Assembly (NCBI GenBank): GCA_963779515.1 | Contig: CAVZYN010000002.1 | Span: 868,001-932,000 of the forward strand | DNA length: 64,000 nucleotides | Source of the DNA: CAVZYN01 sp963779515 | GTDB taxonomy: Bacteria; Pseudomonadota; Alphaproteobacteria; Rhizobiales; Hyphomicrobiaceae | Direction: 5' to 3' | Position numbers and translations under genes: made by a program | The notes under the pieces: model-generated | Told to the model about the DNA's origin: nothing | What the model saw: the letters and a program-made list of their open reading frames with translations, nothing else | The model's database searches: none | In this document: piece after piece, positions 26,595-35,424 of the stretch | Layout of the letters: each line of letters starts with the position of its first letter | How positions within the stretch are numbered: the first letter of the stretch is position 1

Positions 26595-27320
26595 ATGACC
26601 AGCAAGATCGCCGCCGAACTCGCGCCAACCGGTGTCCTACGCGCTGGGATCAACTTGTCAAACTTCTTGCTGGTGACAGGCAAGACCGCGAGCGGCGATC
26701 CGGTCGGCGTCGCGCCCGACATGGCGGCAGAAATCGCCACGCGGCTCGGCGTCGGCCTCAAGCTCGTGACCTACAAGACGCCGGGCGAGCTCGCCGACGG
26801 GTCGATACGGGCGACTGGGACATCGGCCTGATCGGCGCCGAGCCGCAGCGGGCCGAGAAGATCGCGTTCTCGTCCGCCTATGTCGAGATCGAGGTCGACC
26901 TACCTGGTGCCGCCGGGTTCGCCGCTGAAGACGATCGCCGATGTCGACAGGGAGGGCGTGCGCATCGCCGTCACCGCGCGCTCGGCCTACGGCCTTTGGC
27001 TCGATCGCAACATCAAGCCCGCGACACTGATGCGCACCGATACGATCGATGCCGCCTACGACCACTTCATGCCGACAAGCTCGAGGCACTGGCCGGCCTG
27101 CGGCCGCGCCTCCTCTCCGATCATGCGAAGACAGCCCGGCTCCGTCATCCTGCCCGGCAACTTCCCATCCGTGCAGCAGGCGATCGGCACCGCGCGCAAG
27201 AACACCGCGAGCGCCGCGTGGCTGCGCGATTTCGCCGAGGATGCCAAGGCGTCGGGCCTCGTCGCCAAGCTGATCGCCAAGCACAAAGTCGTCGGCCTCT
27301 CCGTCGCCCCGAAGGGATAG
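26595..27320 (+). pseudogene. Amino-acid-type ABC substrate-binding protein, multiply frameshifted
   Basis: About 240 residues of an SBP_bac_3-type receptor spread over two frames with four single-base shifts, near 26803, 26897, 27068 and 27130. Pieces in order: LAPTGVLRAGINLSNFLLVT and ...KLVTYKTPGELAD; WDIGLIGAEPQRAEKIAFSS; TYLVPPGSPLKTIADVDREG; DKLEALAGLRPRLLSDHAK; and PGNFPSVQQAIGTARKNTAS. No signal peptide is visible, as in a group of such proteins found beside DapA-family genes. Alternating losses and gains restore the frame locally, so the protein sequence is recoverable. ATG 26595; the DapA-family gene starts 3 bases after its end. Confidence 0.82.
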
Positions 27321-27323
27321 CCC

Positions 27324-28286
27324 ATGCCACGCCACGCCGCCTACGTGCCGAACGGCGTCATTCCGGCGGTACTCCTGCCGTTCACGCGCGATCTCGCGAT
27401 CGACGAAAAAGCGTTCCGGGCGCATCTGCGCGATGTCACGGCGGCAAAAGGCATCTCCGCCATCACCGTCAACGCGCATTCGACGGAGGCGGCCTCGTGC
27501 ACGCTCGACGAGCAGGCACAGGTGATGGCGATCGCTGAGGACGAAGTCGGCGCGCGCATGCCGATCGTGCACGGCGTCTACGCCGACGGCAGTCTCGAGG
27601 CTGCGCGCATCGCCAAGCAGGCCGTCGCAGGTGGCGCCTCGGCGCTGTTGGTGTTCCCGCCGGGCCCGTTCACGATGGGGCATCGGCCGGAGATGGTGAT
27701 CGCGCACTTCAAGCGCGTCGCGGATGCGGCGGGCGACGTGCCGCTGATCGCGTTCAACTATCCGTTGGCGATCGGCCAGGGCTACACCACCGAGATGATC
27801 GTGCAATTGGGCGACGCCGTGCCAACGCTGTGCGCGATCAAGGATTGGTGCAATCATCCCGTCCAGCACGAGCGCAACATTCGCGTGCTGCAATCCCTGC
27901 CGCGACCGATCACGGTGCTGTCGACGCACTCGGCGTGGCTGTTCTCATCCCTGGTGCTCGGCTGCGGCGGCCTGTTGTCGGGATCGGGCAGCGTCATTGC
28001 CGGATTGCAAGCGGAGCTCTTTGCCGCCGTGCAACGCAACGATCTCGCAGCAGCGCGGGCGCTCAACGATCGCATCCATCCGCTCGCCGACGTGTTCTAT
28101 GCGGCCCCCGCCGTCGACATGCACAACCGCATGAAGGAAGCGCTCGTCCTGCTCGGTAAGCTCGAGTGCGCCGCCGTGCGTCCGCCGCTCGTCAAAATCT
28201 CCGCCGCCGAGATCGCGCGCATCGAGGCCGCGCTGGTGAATGCTGGATTGCTGGACGCCAGCGCGCGGCGCGCAGCTGCAGAGTAG
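27324..28286 (+). CDS. Dihydrodipicolinate synthase (DapA) family lyase
   Basis: A 320-residue class-I aldolase/lyase of the DapA superfamily. The N-terminal PNGVIPAVLLPFTRDLAIDE, a VNAHSTEAASCTLDE loop replacing the canonical GTTGE motif, the FNYPLAIGQGY strand with the conserved Tyr, and the Schiff-base Lys in LCAIKDWCNHP are all visible. The altered loop suggests the substrate is not aspartate semialdehyde. A sugar-acid or hydroxyproline-type keto acid is possible. Coupled 3 bases behind the broken binding-protein gene, so they may form a small catabolic operon. Confidence 0.92.
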   Translation: MPRHAAYVPNGVIPAVLLPFTRDLAIDEKAFRAHLRDVTAAKGISAITVNAHSTEAASCTLDEQAQVMAIAEDEVGARMPIVHGVYADGSLEAARIAKQAVAGGASALLVFPPGPFTMGHRPEMVIAHFKRVADAAGDVPLIAFNYPLAIGQGYTTEMIVQLGDAVPTLCAIKDWCNHPVQHERNIRVLQSLPRPITVLSTHSAWLFSSLVLGCGGLLSGSGSVIAGLQAELFAAVQRNDLAAARALNDRIHPLADVFYAAPAVDMHNRMKEALVLLGKLECAAVRPPLVKISAAEIARIEAALVNAGLLDASARRAAAE

Positions 28287-28431
28287 AGGACGTAGCGCGC
28301 TGTTACGTGGGAAACACATTTTGCAGGTTTGACGCGATAGAGTGATGACGAAACGTTATTTCTTTTGGTTGTTTTGAGATTGGGGCCCGGGGAATTGCCC
28401 GGCTCGCAAAAGTCATTTTTGGAGAATTCAA

Positions 28432-29280
28432 ATGCTCAAAGCCATTTGTGCAGGCGGTGCCCTATTGCTGTTCAGTGCCGCAGGCGCCGCCTCGGAAACC
28501 CTGGTGGAACGCGGATCATATCTCGTCAATGCGATCATGGGGTGTGATGGCTGCCATACCTCGCGCGGCCCCGCCGGGTTCAACATGGATAAGCGCTTCG
28601 CGGGCGGATCGCAGTTCTGGGACGAACCTGCGTTTGCCGTGCGCGGGTCCAACATCACGCCTGACCGCGACACCGGCATCGGGTCTTGGAGCGAGGCCGA
28701 TCTCAAGCGCTTGATGATCGATGGTAAGCGCCCCAGCGGCGTGCCGGTCGCGCCGCAAATGCCGTTTGCGTTCTACAAAATTCTGACGCCGCGTGATCTC
28801 GACGCCGTCGTCGCCTACGTGCGCACGATGGCCCCGGTCGCCCATCAGGTCGCCGCCCCGGTCTATAAGCAGACGAGCAAAGTCGATCTCATTCCTGGTG
28901 CCGAAACGCCGTTCTCCGACGCGGATCTCAAAGACAAAGCCAAACGCGGCTTCTATCTCGCGACGATCGCGCATTGCATGGAATGCCACGCGCGCAAGCC
29001 CGACGGCAGCTTCGACTACATGACGGGGCTAGGCAGGGGCGGCCACGACATGACGGGCCCGTTTGGCAAGGTGACGGTCGCAAACATCACGTCGCATCCG
29101 ACGAAAGGCATCGGCGGGTGGAGCGATGCAGAGATCAAGACGGCGCTGGTGCAGGGAAAAGGCCGCGACGGCCGCGCCTTCAAGATGCCGATGGCGCGGC
29201 ACATCTACTACAGCAAGATGACCGACGACGACCTCGACGCCGTCATCGCCTACGTCCGCACCCTCCCGCCGTTGGAGTAG
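28432..29280 (+). CDS. Dihaem cytochrome c, periplasmic
   Basis: A 282-residue exported protein. The signal peptide covers about residues 1-20. Two haem-binding CxxCH motifs: CDGCH at 38-42 and CMECH at 182-186, each in a class-I cytochrome c domain ending in the similar RDLDAVVAYVRTMAP and DDLDAVIAYVRTLPP helices. Axial Met candidates lie in QMPFAFYK and KMPMARHIYY. Such proteins pass electrons from periplasmic dehydrogenases (alcohol, aldehyde or sorbosone type) to the oxidase, but no dehydrogenase is adjacent. AGGAG-like site before ATG 28432. Confidence 0.92.
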   Translation: MLKAICAGGALLLFSAAGAASETLVERGSYLVNAIMGCDGCHTSRGPAGFNMDKRFAGGSQFWDEPAFAVRGSNITPDRDTGIGSWSEADLKRLMIDGKRPSGVPVAPQMPFAFYKILTPRDLDAVVAYVRTMAPVAHQVAAPVYKQTSKVDLIPGAETPFSDADLKDKAKRGFYLATIAHCMECHARKPDGSFDYMTGLGRGGHDMTGPFGKVTVANITSHPTKGIGGWSDAEIKTALVQGKGRDGRAFKMPMARHIYYSKMTDDDLDAVIAYVRTLPPLE

Positions 29281-29282
29281 TC

Positions 29283-29328
29283 TCCCTCTCCCCGTCCTTC
29301 ACGGGGAGAGGGTCGGGGTGAGGGGCGG
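29283..29328. repeat. Short GGGGAGAGG hairpin repeat
   Basis: CCCTCTCCCCGTCCTTCACG followed by GGGAGAGGGTCGGGGTGAGG. The first part folds into a CCTCTCCCCG/CGGGGAGAGG hairpin. Fragment of the GGAGAAGG repeat family; sits between convergent genes, where it may act as a terminator. Confidence 0.7.
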
Positions 29329-29335
29329 CCAAAGC

Positions 29336-30020
29336 TCAATTCGCGGCGAAGCAGTAGACGCAGACCCGCGCCGCCGGAGGCCTTGAGATTGTCGGCGCTG
29401 CAGCCGCGCGAGGGATGCGAGGCGTTCCAGGACTTGGATGGCGCGTCGTCGCGCAGGCCCATGCGGTCATGATGGCCGACCATGGCGGAGCCTTCACCGC
29501 TCTTGGTCCAGTTGCCGCAGGTCATGTCTTTGTCCGGCGGCAGCGCGCGGCCGTTTTCGTCGGAGCCGGTCAGAATGTCGTGCTGGTTGACGACGAACAA
29601 GCGGCTCGGGATCCGGCGGCCGATCTCCGCCATGCCGCCTTCGGTGTCGATCTTGTTGTTGGCCGAATGCAGGTCGTCGACGCTGGCGGCGATCTGCACG
29701 CCGGCGGTATTGACCCACGGGCCCTTGCCGATCCGATCACGTGCATTCTCGGCCTTGGCGCCGCCGATCGCCTGCGTCGAGAGGTAGGCGCGCCAGGTTT
29801 TGCCACCGGCGCCGGCCTTGGTCGCGAGCGCCTGGCAGTGCGCATCGGCACCGGCAACGCCGCCATAGTTGGCGCCATTCGGTCCGCCCGTGCTGGTGAT
29901 GAAGAACGTCATATTCGGAAATTGCGGTGGCCCTGGTTGTTGTGCCGTAGCCGTGGCGGCGACAACCAGCGGCGCGAGTGCGGCGGCGGCGAACATCGAT
30001 CTGCGAAGCCGTGTTTGCAT
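29336..30020 (-). CDS. Secreted lectin/collagen-binding-type protein of unknown role (C-terminus frameshifted)
   Basis: About 228 residues. The signal peptide covers about residues 1-26 (SMFAAAALAPLVVAATATAQ). The mature protein has MTFFITSTGGPNGANYGGVA, ADAHCQALA, KTWRAYLSTQAI, DRIGKGPWVN and a C-terminal DDAPSKSWNASHPSRGCSADN. This Cys-poor C-type-lectin-like pattern is seen in many exported proteobacterial proteins annotated only as hypothetical. The family usually ends in YCFAAN. That ending (VYCFAAN then TGA at 29336) is present in the next frame, while the open frame runs on through a repeat to 29250, so one base is gained or lost near 29355. ATG 30020 has GGAGG. Confidence 0.75.
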
Positions 30021-30196
30021 GAGATTTCCTCCAAAGGTTTTGGTGACGAAGCAGGTCACTATAACCTGGGCTCTCTGTCGTTTGCCTGACATTCGCGCGA
30101 GGCGGGGGCAGCAGGGCTGGACCACCGGATCGCCCTTGCTGCCGCGCACCGGGTAGGCTAGGCCACGGCTCACGTCGCCCGGGGGGTCCGCAAGCC

Positions 30197-31360
30197 ATGC
30201 CACAGCCCATCACCTGCATCGAGGACCTGCGCCTGCTGGCCAAACGGCGCGTGCCGAGGATGTTCTATGATTACGCGGATTCAGGCGCCTGGACCGAGAG
30301 CACCTATCGCGCCAACGAGACGGATTTCCAGGCCATAAAACTGCGCCAGCGCGTCGCCGTCGACATGACCAATCGGACGCTCGCGAGCACCATGATCGGC
30401 CAGCCGGTCAGCATGCCGGTGGCGTTGGCCCCCGTTGGTCTCACTGGCATGCAGCACGCCGATGGCGAGATCCTGGCCGCCCGCGCCGCCGCCAAGGCTG
30501 GCATCCCGTTCACGCTCTCGACCATGAGCATCTGTTCGATCGAGGATGTGGCGGAGAACACCAGCCAGCCGTTCTGGTTCCAGCTCTACGTGATGCGTGA
30601 CCGCGACTTCATCGATCGCCTGATCGACCGCGCCAAGGCTGCCCAGTGCTCGGCACTGGTGCTGACGCTCGATCTGCAGATCCTTGGCCAGCGCCACAAG
30701 GACATCAAGAACGGCCTCTCCGCGCCGCCGAAGCCGACGCTTGCCAACATCATCGACATCGCCACAAAGCCGCGTTGGGCGATCGGCATGCTCGGCACGC
30801 AACGCCGCACGTTTCGCAACATCGTGGGCCACGCCAAGGGCATTGATGACTTGGGCTCGTTGGGCTCCTGGACCGCGCAGCAGTTCGATCCGGCGCTGAG
30901 CTGGGACGACGTCAAGCGGATCAAGGACCGCTGGGGCGGAAAGTTGATCTTGAAGGGCATCCTCGATGTCGAAGACGCCGAAAAAGCCGCGCGGAGCGGT
31001 GCCGATGCGCTGATCGTCTCCAACCATGGCGGCCGCCAGCTCGACGGCGCCATGTCCTCCATCGCGGCCCTGCCGGCCATCGCGAGGGCCGTCGGCAGTC
31101 GCATCGAGGTGTTGATGGATGGCGGCATCCGCTCCGGCCAGGATGTGATCAAGGCGATCGCGCTCGGCGCCAAGGGCGTCTTCATCGGCCGGGCTTACAT
31201 CTATGGCCTCGGCGCGATGGGCGAAGCGGGTGTCACGTCGGCCATCGAGATCATCCGCAAGGAACTCGACATCACGATGGCGCTGTGCGGCCTGCGCGAC
31301 ATCAAGGACGTCGGCCACAACATGGGCCGCAACATTCTGGTCGCCCCGCCCGCCGCATAA
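30197..31360 (+). CDS. FMN-dependent alpha-hydroxy-acid oxidase/dehydrogenase (LldD-like)
   Basis: A 387-residue (beta/alpha)8 flavoprotein that oxidises an L-2-hydroxy acid such as L-lactate to the keto acid. The N-terminal EDLRLLAKRRVPRMFYDYAD, the FMN loop MPVALAPVGLTGMQHADGE, the strand PFWFQLYVMRDR, the flavin-contacting Lys in KLILKGILDVEDA, the catalytic His in VSNHGGRQLDGA, and the phosphate-binding MDGGIRSGQDVIKAIALGA and FIGRAYIYGLGA are all present. Substrate is not certain from sequence. It ends 62 bases before the convergent aconitase-X genes. Confidence 0.95.
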   Translation: MPQPITCIEDLRLLAKRRVPRMFYDYADSGAWTESTYRANETDFQAIKLRQRVAVDMTNRTLASTMIGQPVSMPVALAPVGLTGMQHADGEILAARAAAKAGIPFTLSTMSICSIEDVAENTSQPFWFQLYVMRDRDFIDRLIDRAKAAQCSALVLTLDLQILGQRHKDIKNGLSAPPKPTLANIIDIATKPRWAIGMLGTQRRTFRNIVGHAKGIDDLGSLGSWTAQQFDPALSWDDVKRIKDRWGGKLILKGILDVEDAEKAARSGADALIVSNHGGRQLDGAMSSIAALPAIARAVGSRIEVLMDGGIRSGQDVIKAIALGAKGVFIGRAYIYGLGAMGEAGVTSAIEIIRKELDITMALCGLRDIKDVGHNMGRNILVAPPAA

Positions 31361-31421
31361 ACGCGCCCCTGTTGCGTCAGACCGTTCGCCGAGCGGGCGA
31401 TTTTAGCGGTGACGGGTGGTG

Positions 31422-31850
31422 TCACGCCGAAACGATCGTGAGGCGCGGTGCGTCGGGATCGATCTCCACCGTCGCGCCGTTCGGCACCGCCTGCGTGATA
31501 TCGACATCGAAGCCCGAGATCATCGTGAAATCGGCAAAGGCGGCACCCTGCACCATGATCGGATTGACGGCGTTGAGCACGAGCGCTTTCGGCACGATCT
31601 TCCGCGAGGCCATCTCGGCGAGCATCCAGGCGGTGGCGACGCCGCCCTTGGCCGCATCGAGGATCAGAATGCGGTCGATATAGTTTTCGCCCGCGAGCTT
31701 GTGGTCGGGGCGCGAGAACACACCCTTGATGCGATCGAGATCGTAGCGCGCCGAGAATCCGTCCGAGGCGACCAGGGCAATGCCGCGCACTTTCTGGCCC
31801 ATGCCGGCGGTGGCTTTGAAGATCTGGCCGCTCATGCGTTTCTCCGTCAT
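31422..31850 (-). CDS. Aconitase X small (swivelling) subunit, DUF126
   Basis: A 142-residue DUF126 protein, the swivelling domain of aconitase X. It supplies ISGFDVDITQAVPNGATVEI and the conserved Ser-region GENYIDRILILDAAKGGVAT that closes over the substrate bound by the large subunit. In characterised relatives the pair dehydrates cis-3-hydroxy-L-proline or mevalonate 5-phosphate. ATG 31850 overlaps the large-subunit stop by 4 bases (ATGA), so the subunits are translationally coupled. Confidence 0.93.
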   Translation of the reverse strand: MTEKRMSGQIFKATAGMGQKVRGIALVASDGFSARYDLDRIKGVFSRPDHKLAGENYIDRILILDAAKGGVATAWMLAEMASRKIVPKALVLNAVNPIMVQGAAFADFTMISGFDVDITQAVPNGATVEIDPDAPRLTIVSA

Positions 31851-33086
31851 GCTGGCATCCTCCCGGTGCAGGCGGCCTCGATGCACGCCTCCATCGACAT
31901 CAGCGCCGGTTTGTAGCCGTAGCCGCCGATGATGTTGGTGAGCTTCGCTGAGTTGGTCGCGAGCCGCACCCAGCCATTCGCTTCCGCCATCTCTCGCGCG
32001 TAGCTTTGATAGAAGCACATGCCGGAGAGAACCACCGCGCCCGAGTCCTCGATACGTTTTGTGAGCCCGAGCCGGTCGGCATCGGGCTTCACCTGCGGGC
32101 TGGTGACGACGAGCACGGGTTTCTGCGTCGTGCGGCCGTCCAGCAGCCGCGCGACCTGCTCGATCTCGACGAGGCTCAACTGCGGCGCCGAGAAAACGAC
32201 GACATCGAGGCCGTCGAGCTTTTGCGTGTAGCTCCGTTGCAGCGCGCGGATGTCGGCCTCGCCGATCGCGTGGCGCGGCGTGCCGGCGTCGGCGACGTCC
32301 GCAAGGCGCGCGGCTTCCGGCGTGATGCCGATCATGTGGAAGAGGGCGCAGGAGCCGTAGCTCGCCAGCGCCGCGCCGAAGTGTTTCATCTCATCGGAGG
32401 TTGGCACGCGGTCGATGCCGGCGAGCGCTGGGACCTTCCAGTAGTCGCGCGAGAGCCGCCCGACGACGCCGCCGAGCGCGCCCCATTCGTCATAGGTCCG
32501 CGGTGTCCAGGTGACGTCGATCACGAGCGACGCGCGCCGGTGCTGGTCGAGGTGATAGCCATAACGCGGCGTGCGGCCGGTGAGGCCGGCGCTCAGCGCC
32601 GAGGGCCCGCCCTCGAAGTTCGAGCGCGCGCCGCAGACGCTGTTGGAATAGATGACGACGCCGGTGTCGCCATAGGCGACGTGCTCGCGCAGCACCGGCG
32701 GCATGATGGTCTGATAGTTGATGCAGGTGTCGGTCATCATGACGCCGAGTGCTGAAAACGCGTCGATGGCGCGGCGCTCGAGGTCGATCATCCACGGCTG
32801 TTGTTTCAAGCGATGAGCTGCGGCGAAGTCGGTGCCGCGCGGATCGGTGATGGTCGGAATGCGCACGCGGCGTTCGGCGAGCGGCAGCGTGGCCATCCGT
32901 TCCAGCCACGCCACACCCGAAGGCCCGAGCAATTCCGTATCTGCCATGATGTGGGCTTGGGCGACCTTGACGAAGTCCTTGGCGCCCGAGATAGCGGCCA
33001 ACCTTGATCTGGTGCTCGATCGCCCACGCCCGCGCCGGCCCCTCGGCCCCCGCCCGCATCGCCTGTTCCTGATCATCGAGCCGCAT
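31847..33086 (-). pseudogene. Aconitase X large subunit (DUF521), one frameshift near the start
   Basis: About 412 residues of the aconitase-X catalytic subunit, which holds an iron-sulphur cluster. The N-terminus (MRLDDQEQAMRAGAEGPARA, then WAIEHQIKVGRYLG) is in one frame and the rest, from GAKDFVKVAQAHIMADTELL, in another. Deleting one G from the GGG near 32990 makes a continuous family-like sequence. Conserved parts include TDTCINYQTIMPPVLREHVA and YSNSVCGARSNFEGGPSAL with cluster-ligand Cys residues, and VLSGMCFYQS. With DUF126 it forms a hydro-lyase; cis-3-hydroxyproline or a similar acid is the likely substrate class. Confidence 0.88.
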
Positions 33087-33174
33087 GGGTGATCCTATGT
33101 CCTGTCCTCTCCCTTGAGGGTGAGGATGTCGCGAGGCCACGGATGGTGTTGGCTGCTGTCATGTGCGCCGGATG

Positions 33175-33284
33175 CGTAAGGCCCAACATCGACCGGCGTG
33201 CTCGTCCGAGTGTTGGGTTACGCGCGGCGCACCTGTCTCGCCGCAGGGACAATGACGAATCAAGTGCGACTGCGCTGACCCAAC
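33175..33284. repeat. Degenerate nested palindrome (GTTGGGTTA family)
   Basis: Inner arms CGTAAGGCCCAACA (33175-33188) and TGTTGGGTTACGCG (33211-33224), then a right outer arm GCGCTGACCCAAC (33272-33284). It is a damaged relative of the complete copies at 59227-59382 and 63601-63754; the left outer arm is not recognisable. Confidence 0.6.
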
Positions 33285-33379
33285 TCTCACGGTTTGCGTT
33301 TTGATCTCGCGCAAGGTTGCGCGCTCGACCCTATCGTCGTGTATCGTCTGCCGAAGCACCGGAAAAGATGGAGGATGAG

Positions 33380-33850
33380 ATGATCAGGGTCGTCGCTACT
33401 GCAGGGCTCATGCTGTGGGCGGTCTGTTCTCAGGCGGTCGCGCAAGACAACCATCTCGCCATCGTCTCGAAGCCGGCGAAATTCGAGGACGTGCGCCAGG
33501 ATATCGGCGACGCCATCGTCAATGCTGGTCTCGTCGTCGATTTCAACGGCCACATCGGCAAAATGCTCGAGCGCACCGCCGGCGCGGTCGGTGCGGCCAA
33601 GCCGCTCTATACCAATGCCGAGTATTTCACGTTCTGCGCCGCCGCCCTGTCGCGCGCGGCGATGGAGGCGGACCCGGCCAACATCGGCTATTGTCCCTAT
33701 GTCGTGTTCGTCTACGAGCGCGTCGATCAGCCCGGCCGCGTGCACGCCGGTTATCGCCGGCCTGCCGGTGGCGGTTCGGCGGCATCGAAAGCCGCATTGG
33801 CCGCGATCGACGCCCTGCTCGAAAAAATCGTCAAAGAAAGCATGAAGTGA
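33380..33850 (+). CDS. Exported DUF302-like protein
   Basis: A 156-residue protein with a signal peptide over about residues 1-21 (VVATAGLMLWAVCSQAVAQ). The mature part (KFEDVRQDIGDAIVNAGLVV, KPLYTNAEYFTFCAAALSRA, IGYCPYVVFVYE) follows the DUF302 layout of an alpha/beta fold with two spaced cysteines; members bind small ligands or haem-like groups in a few cases. Start at ATG 33380 has GGAGGATGAG directly upstream; the frame is open to 33317. Function unknown. Confidence 0.65.
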   Translation: MIRVVATAGLMLWAVCSQAVAQDNHLAIVSKPAKFEDVRQDIGDAIVNAGLVVDFNGHIGKMLERTAGAVGAAKPLYTNAEYFTFCAAALSRAAMEADPANIGYCPYVVFVYERVDQPGRVHAGYRRPAGGGSAASKAALAAIDALLEKIVKESMK

Positions 33851-33878
33851 CACAAGATGAGCAACACGTGCCGACTTT

Positions 33879-34037
33879 CCTCCTTCTCCCCCTTCTCCAG
33901 GGGGAGAAGGTGCCCCGAAGGGGCGGATGAGGGGCCGCCGCTTGCTCCGTGGTGCCGCTGCCCCTCACCTGTCGCGTCTTGCGCGAAGCCAAGCGTCGCT
34001 TCGATGCGACATCCTCTCCCCGCTGGCGGGGAGAGGA
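33879..34037. repeat. Nested palindromic element (GGAGAAGG family), copy 2
   Basis: Left end CTCCTTCTCCCCCTTCTCCA with GGGGGAGAAGG, core GCCCCGAAGGGGCGGATGAG, inner arm GGGGCCGCCG answered by GCCGCTGCCCCTC, right end CCTCTCCCCGCTGGCGGGGA. The core matches 23322-23448. Its last bases, GAGAGGAAA, serve as the ribosome site of the next gene. Confidence 0.85.
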
Positions 34038-34039
34038 AA

Positions 34040-34964
34040 GTGGAACGTCTTTCGAGGCGCGAATTACTTGGTGCGGCGCTCGGCCTCGCGTGTCTGCCGC
34101 GGTTCGTACGCGCGCAAACGCCGCCGGTGGTGCGACGGATTCGCGCGCGGAGATGTCGAGATCATCATCGTCAGTGATGGCGCGCTGAACCTCGTGCCGT
34201 CAGCGCTCGCGCGCGACAAGGATGCGGAACTTGCGGGCGTTCTGGAGAAAGCTGGGCTGCCGAAGGATCGCGTCGTTGCACCCGTGAACGTGACGTTCGT
34301 CAAGCGCGGCGCCGAGCTGATCGCGATCGATTGCGGCGCCGGGCCGAACTTCATGGAGAGCGCGGGCAAGCTTGCTGACAATCTTGCGGCCGCCGGCATC
34401 GACGCCAAGGCCGTGACCAGGATCGTGTTCACGCACGGCCATCCCGATCACCTCTGGGGCGTGATCGACGAGTTCGACAACAGCCCGCGGTTTCCCAACG
34501 CGAACTACATGATGTCGGCGGCGGAGATCGACCTCTGGCTGTCGCCGGATGCCGAGACGAAAGTGCCGGCCGATCGCGCCAACTTCGTGCCGGGTGCGCG
34601 GCGGAATTTGAAGGATATCAAGGCGCGACTGACGGCCGTAACGCCGGGGCAGGAGGTGGCGCCGGGGCTTACGGCGATCGACACCGCCGGGCATACGCAG
34701 GGCCACATCTCGATCGCGATCGCGGGCGCGCCCGAACCGTTGATCGTGCTCGGCGATGCGCTGACGCATCCCGTGATCTCGTTCGCCTATCCCGACTGGC
34801 GGCCGGCGGCGGATCACGAGCCCGGCCGCGCGGTCGCCATGCGCCAGAAACTCCTTGATCGCCTGGTCGCGGATCGCGCGACGATCATCGGCACGCATCT
34901 GCCGGGTCTGGGTCTGGGGCGCGTCGAGAAGCGCGGCGCCGCGTATGGGTTTGTTGCAGGTTAG
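34040..34964 (+). pseudogene. Tat-exported metallo-beta-lactamase-fold hydrolase, one frameshift
   Basis: About 307 residues. The first frame gives MERLSRRELLGAALGLACLP and RFVRAQ, a textbook twin-arginine signal. After one base too many near 34135 the second frame continues FARGDVEIIIVSDGALNLVP. The metal-binding motif is THGHPDHLWG in the second frame, with further ligands in DTAGHTQGHISI and in the final GTHLPGLGLG. Start is GTG 34040, whose ribosome site GAGAGGAAA belongs to the adjacent palindromic element. The family hydrolyses esters, lactones or thioesters; the substrate is unknown. Convergent with the MerR gene. Confidence 0.82.
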
Positions 34965-34983
34965 CAGCGGCGCGGCGACGAAA

Positions 34984-35424
34984 TCACGCCTTCACCTGCT
35001 TCAAATGCTCGGCGCACTTGCCGCGGATCTCGCGCAGATCCTTCAAGCTGCGCTCGATGTCGGCGCGCTTGGTCATCAGGTCGGCAATGGCGGTATCGAC
35101 TTTTTCCAGCAGCAGTTGCGTCTGCGCGACTTGCGCGGGATCGCTGTCGTAGAGGGCCAGATACTCGGCGATATCCTCGAGCGTGAAGCCGAGGTTCTTG
35201 CCGCGCAGGATCAGCGCCATGCGCGCGCGGTCCCGCCGCGTATAGGTGCGCGCGACGCCTTTGCGGGCGGGCGCAATGAGACCTTTGCTCTCGTAGAAGC
35301 GGATCGCGCGCGTCGTCAGGCCAAGGTCTTCGGCGAGTTCGCCGATCGTCCAACGCTGGCCCGGGCTGTCGCCGGAAGGGGCCGCGTCCGTCAGCTGCGG
35401 CGCCGGCGCTTTACGCTTCGTCAT
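34984..35424 (-). CDS. MerR-family transcriptional regulator
   Basis: A 146-residue MerR regulator. The winged helix is RWTIGELAEDLGLTTRAIRF followed by YESKGLIAPARKG, then RDRARMALILRGKNLGFTLE, and a C-terminal dimerisation coiled coil (LEKVDTAIADLMTKRADIER). No cysteine metal site, so metal sensing is unlikely. It resembles LiuR-type regulators that control acyl-CoA and branched-chain catabolism. ATG 35424 overlaps the upstream ligase stop by 4 bases (ATGA), which couples it to a fatty acyl-CoA ligase and suggests it senses an acyl-CoA or fatty acid. Confidence 0.93.
   Translation of the reverse strand: MTKRKAPAPQLTDAAPSGDSPGQRWTIGELAEDLGLTTRAIRFYESKGLIAPARKGVARTYTRRDRARMALILRGKNLGFTLEDIAEYLALYDSDPAQVAQTQLLLEKVDTAIADLMTKRADIERSLKDLREIRGKCAEHLKQVKA

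Noticed and set aside
27830..28319. Additional ORFs overlapping the DapA-family gene on both strands
   Set aside because: Out-of-frame shadows of a well-supported gene without start signals.
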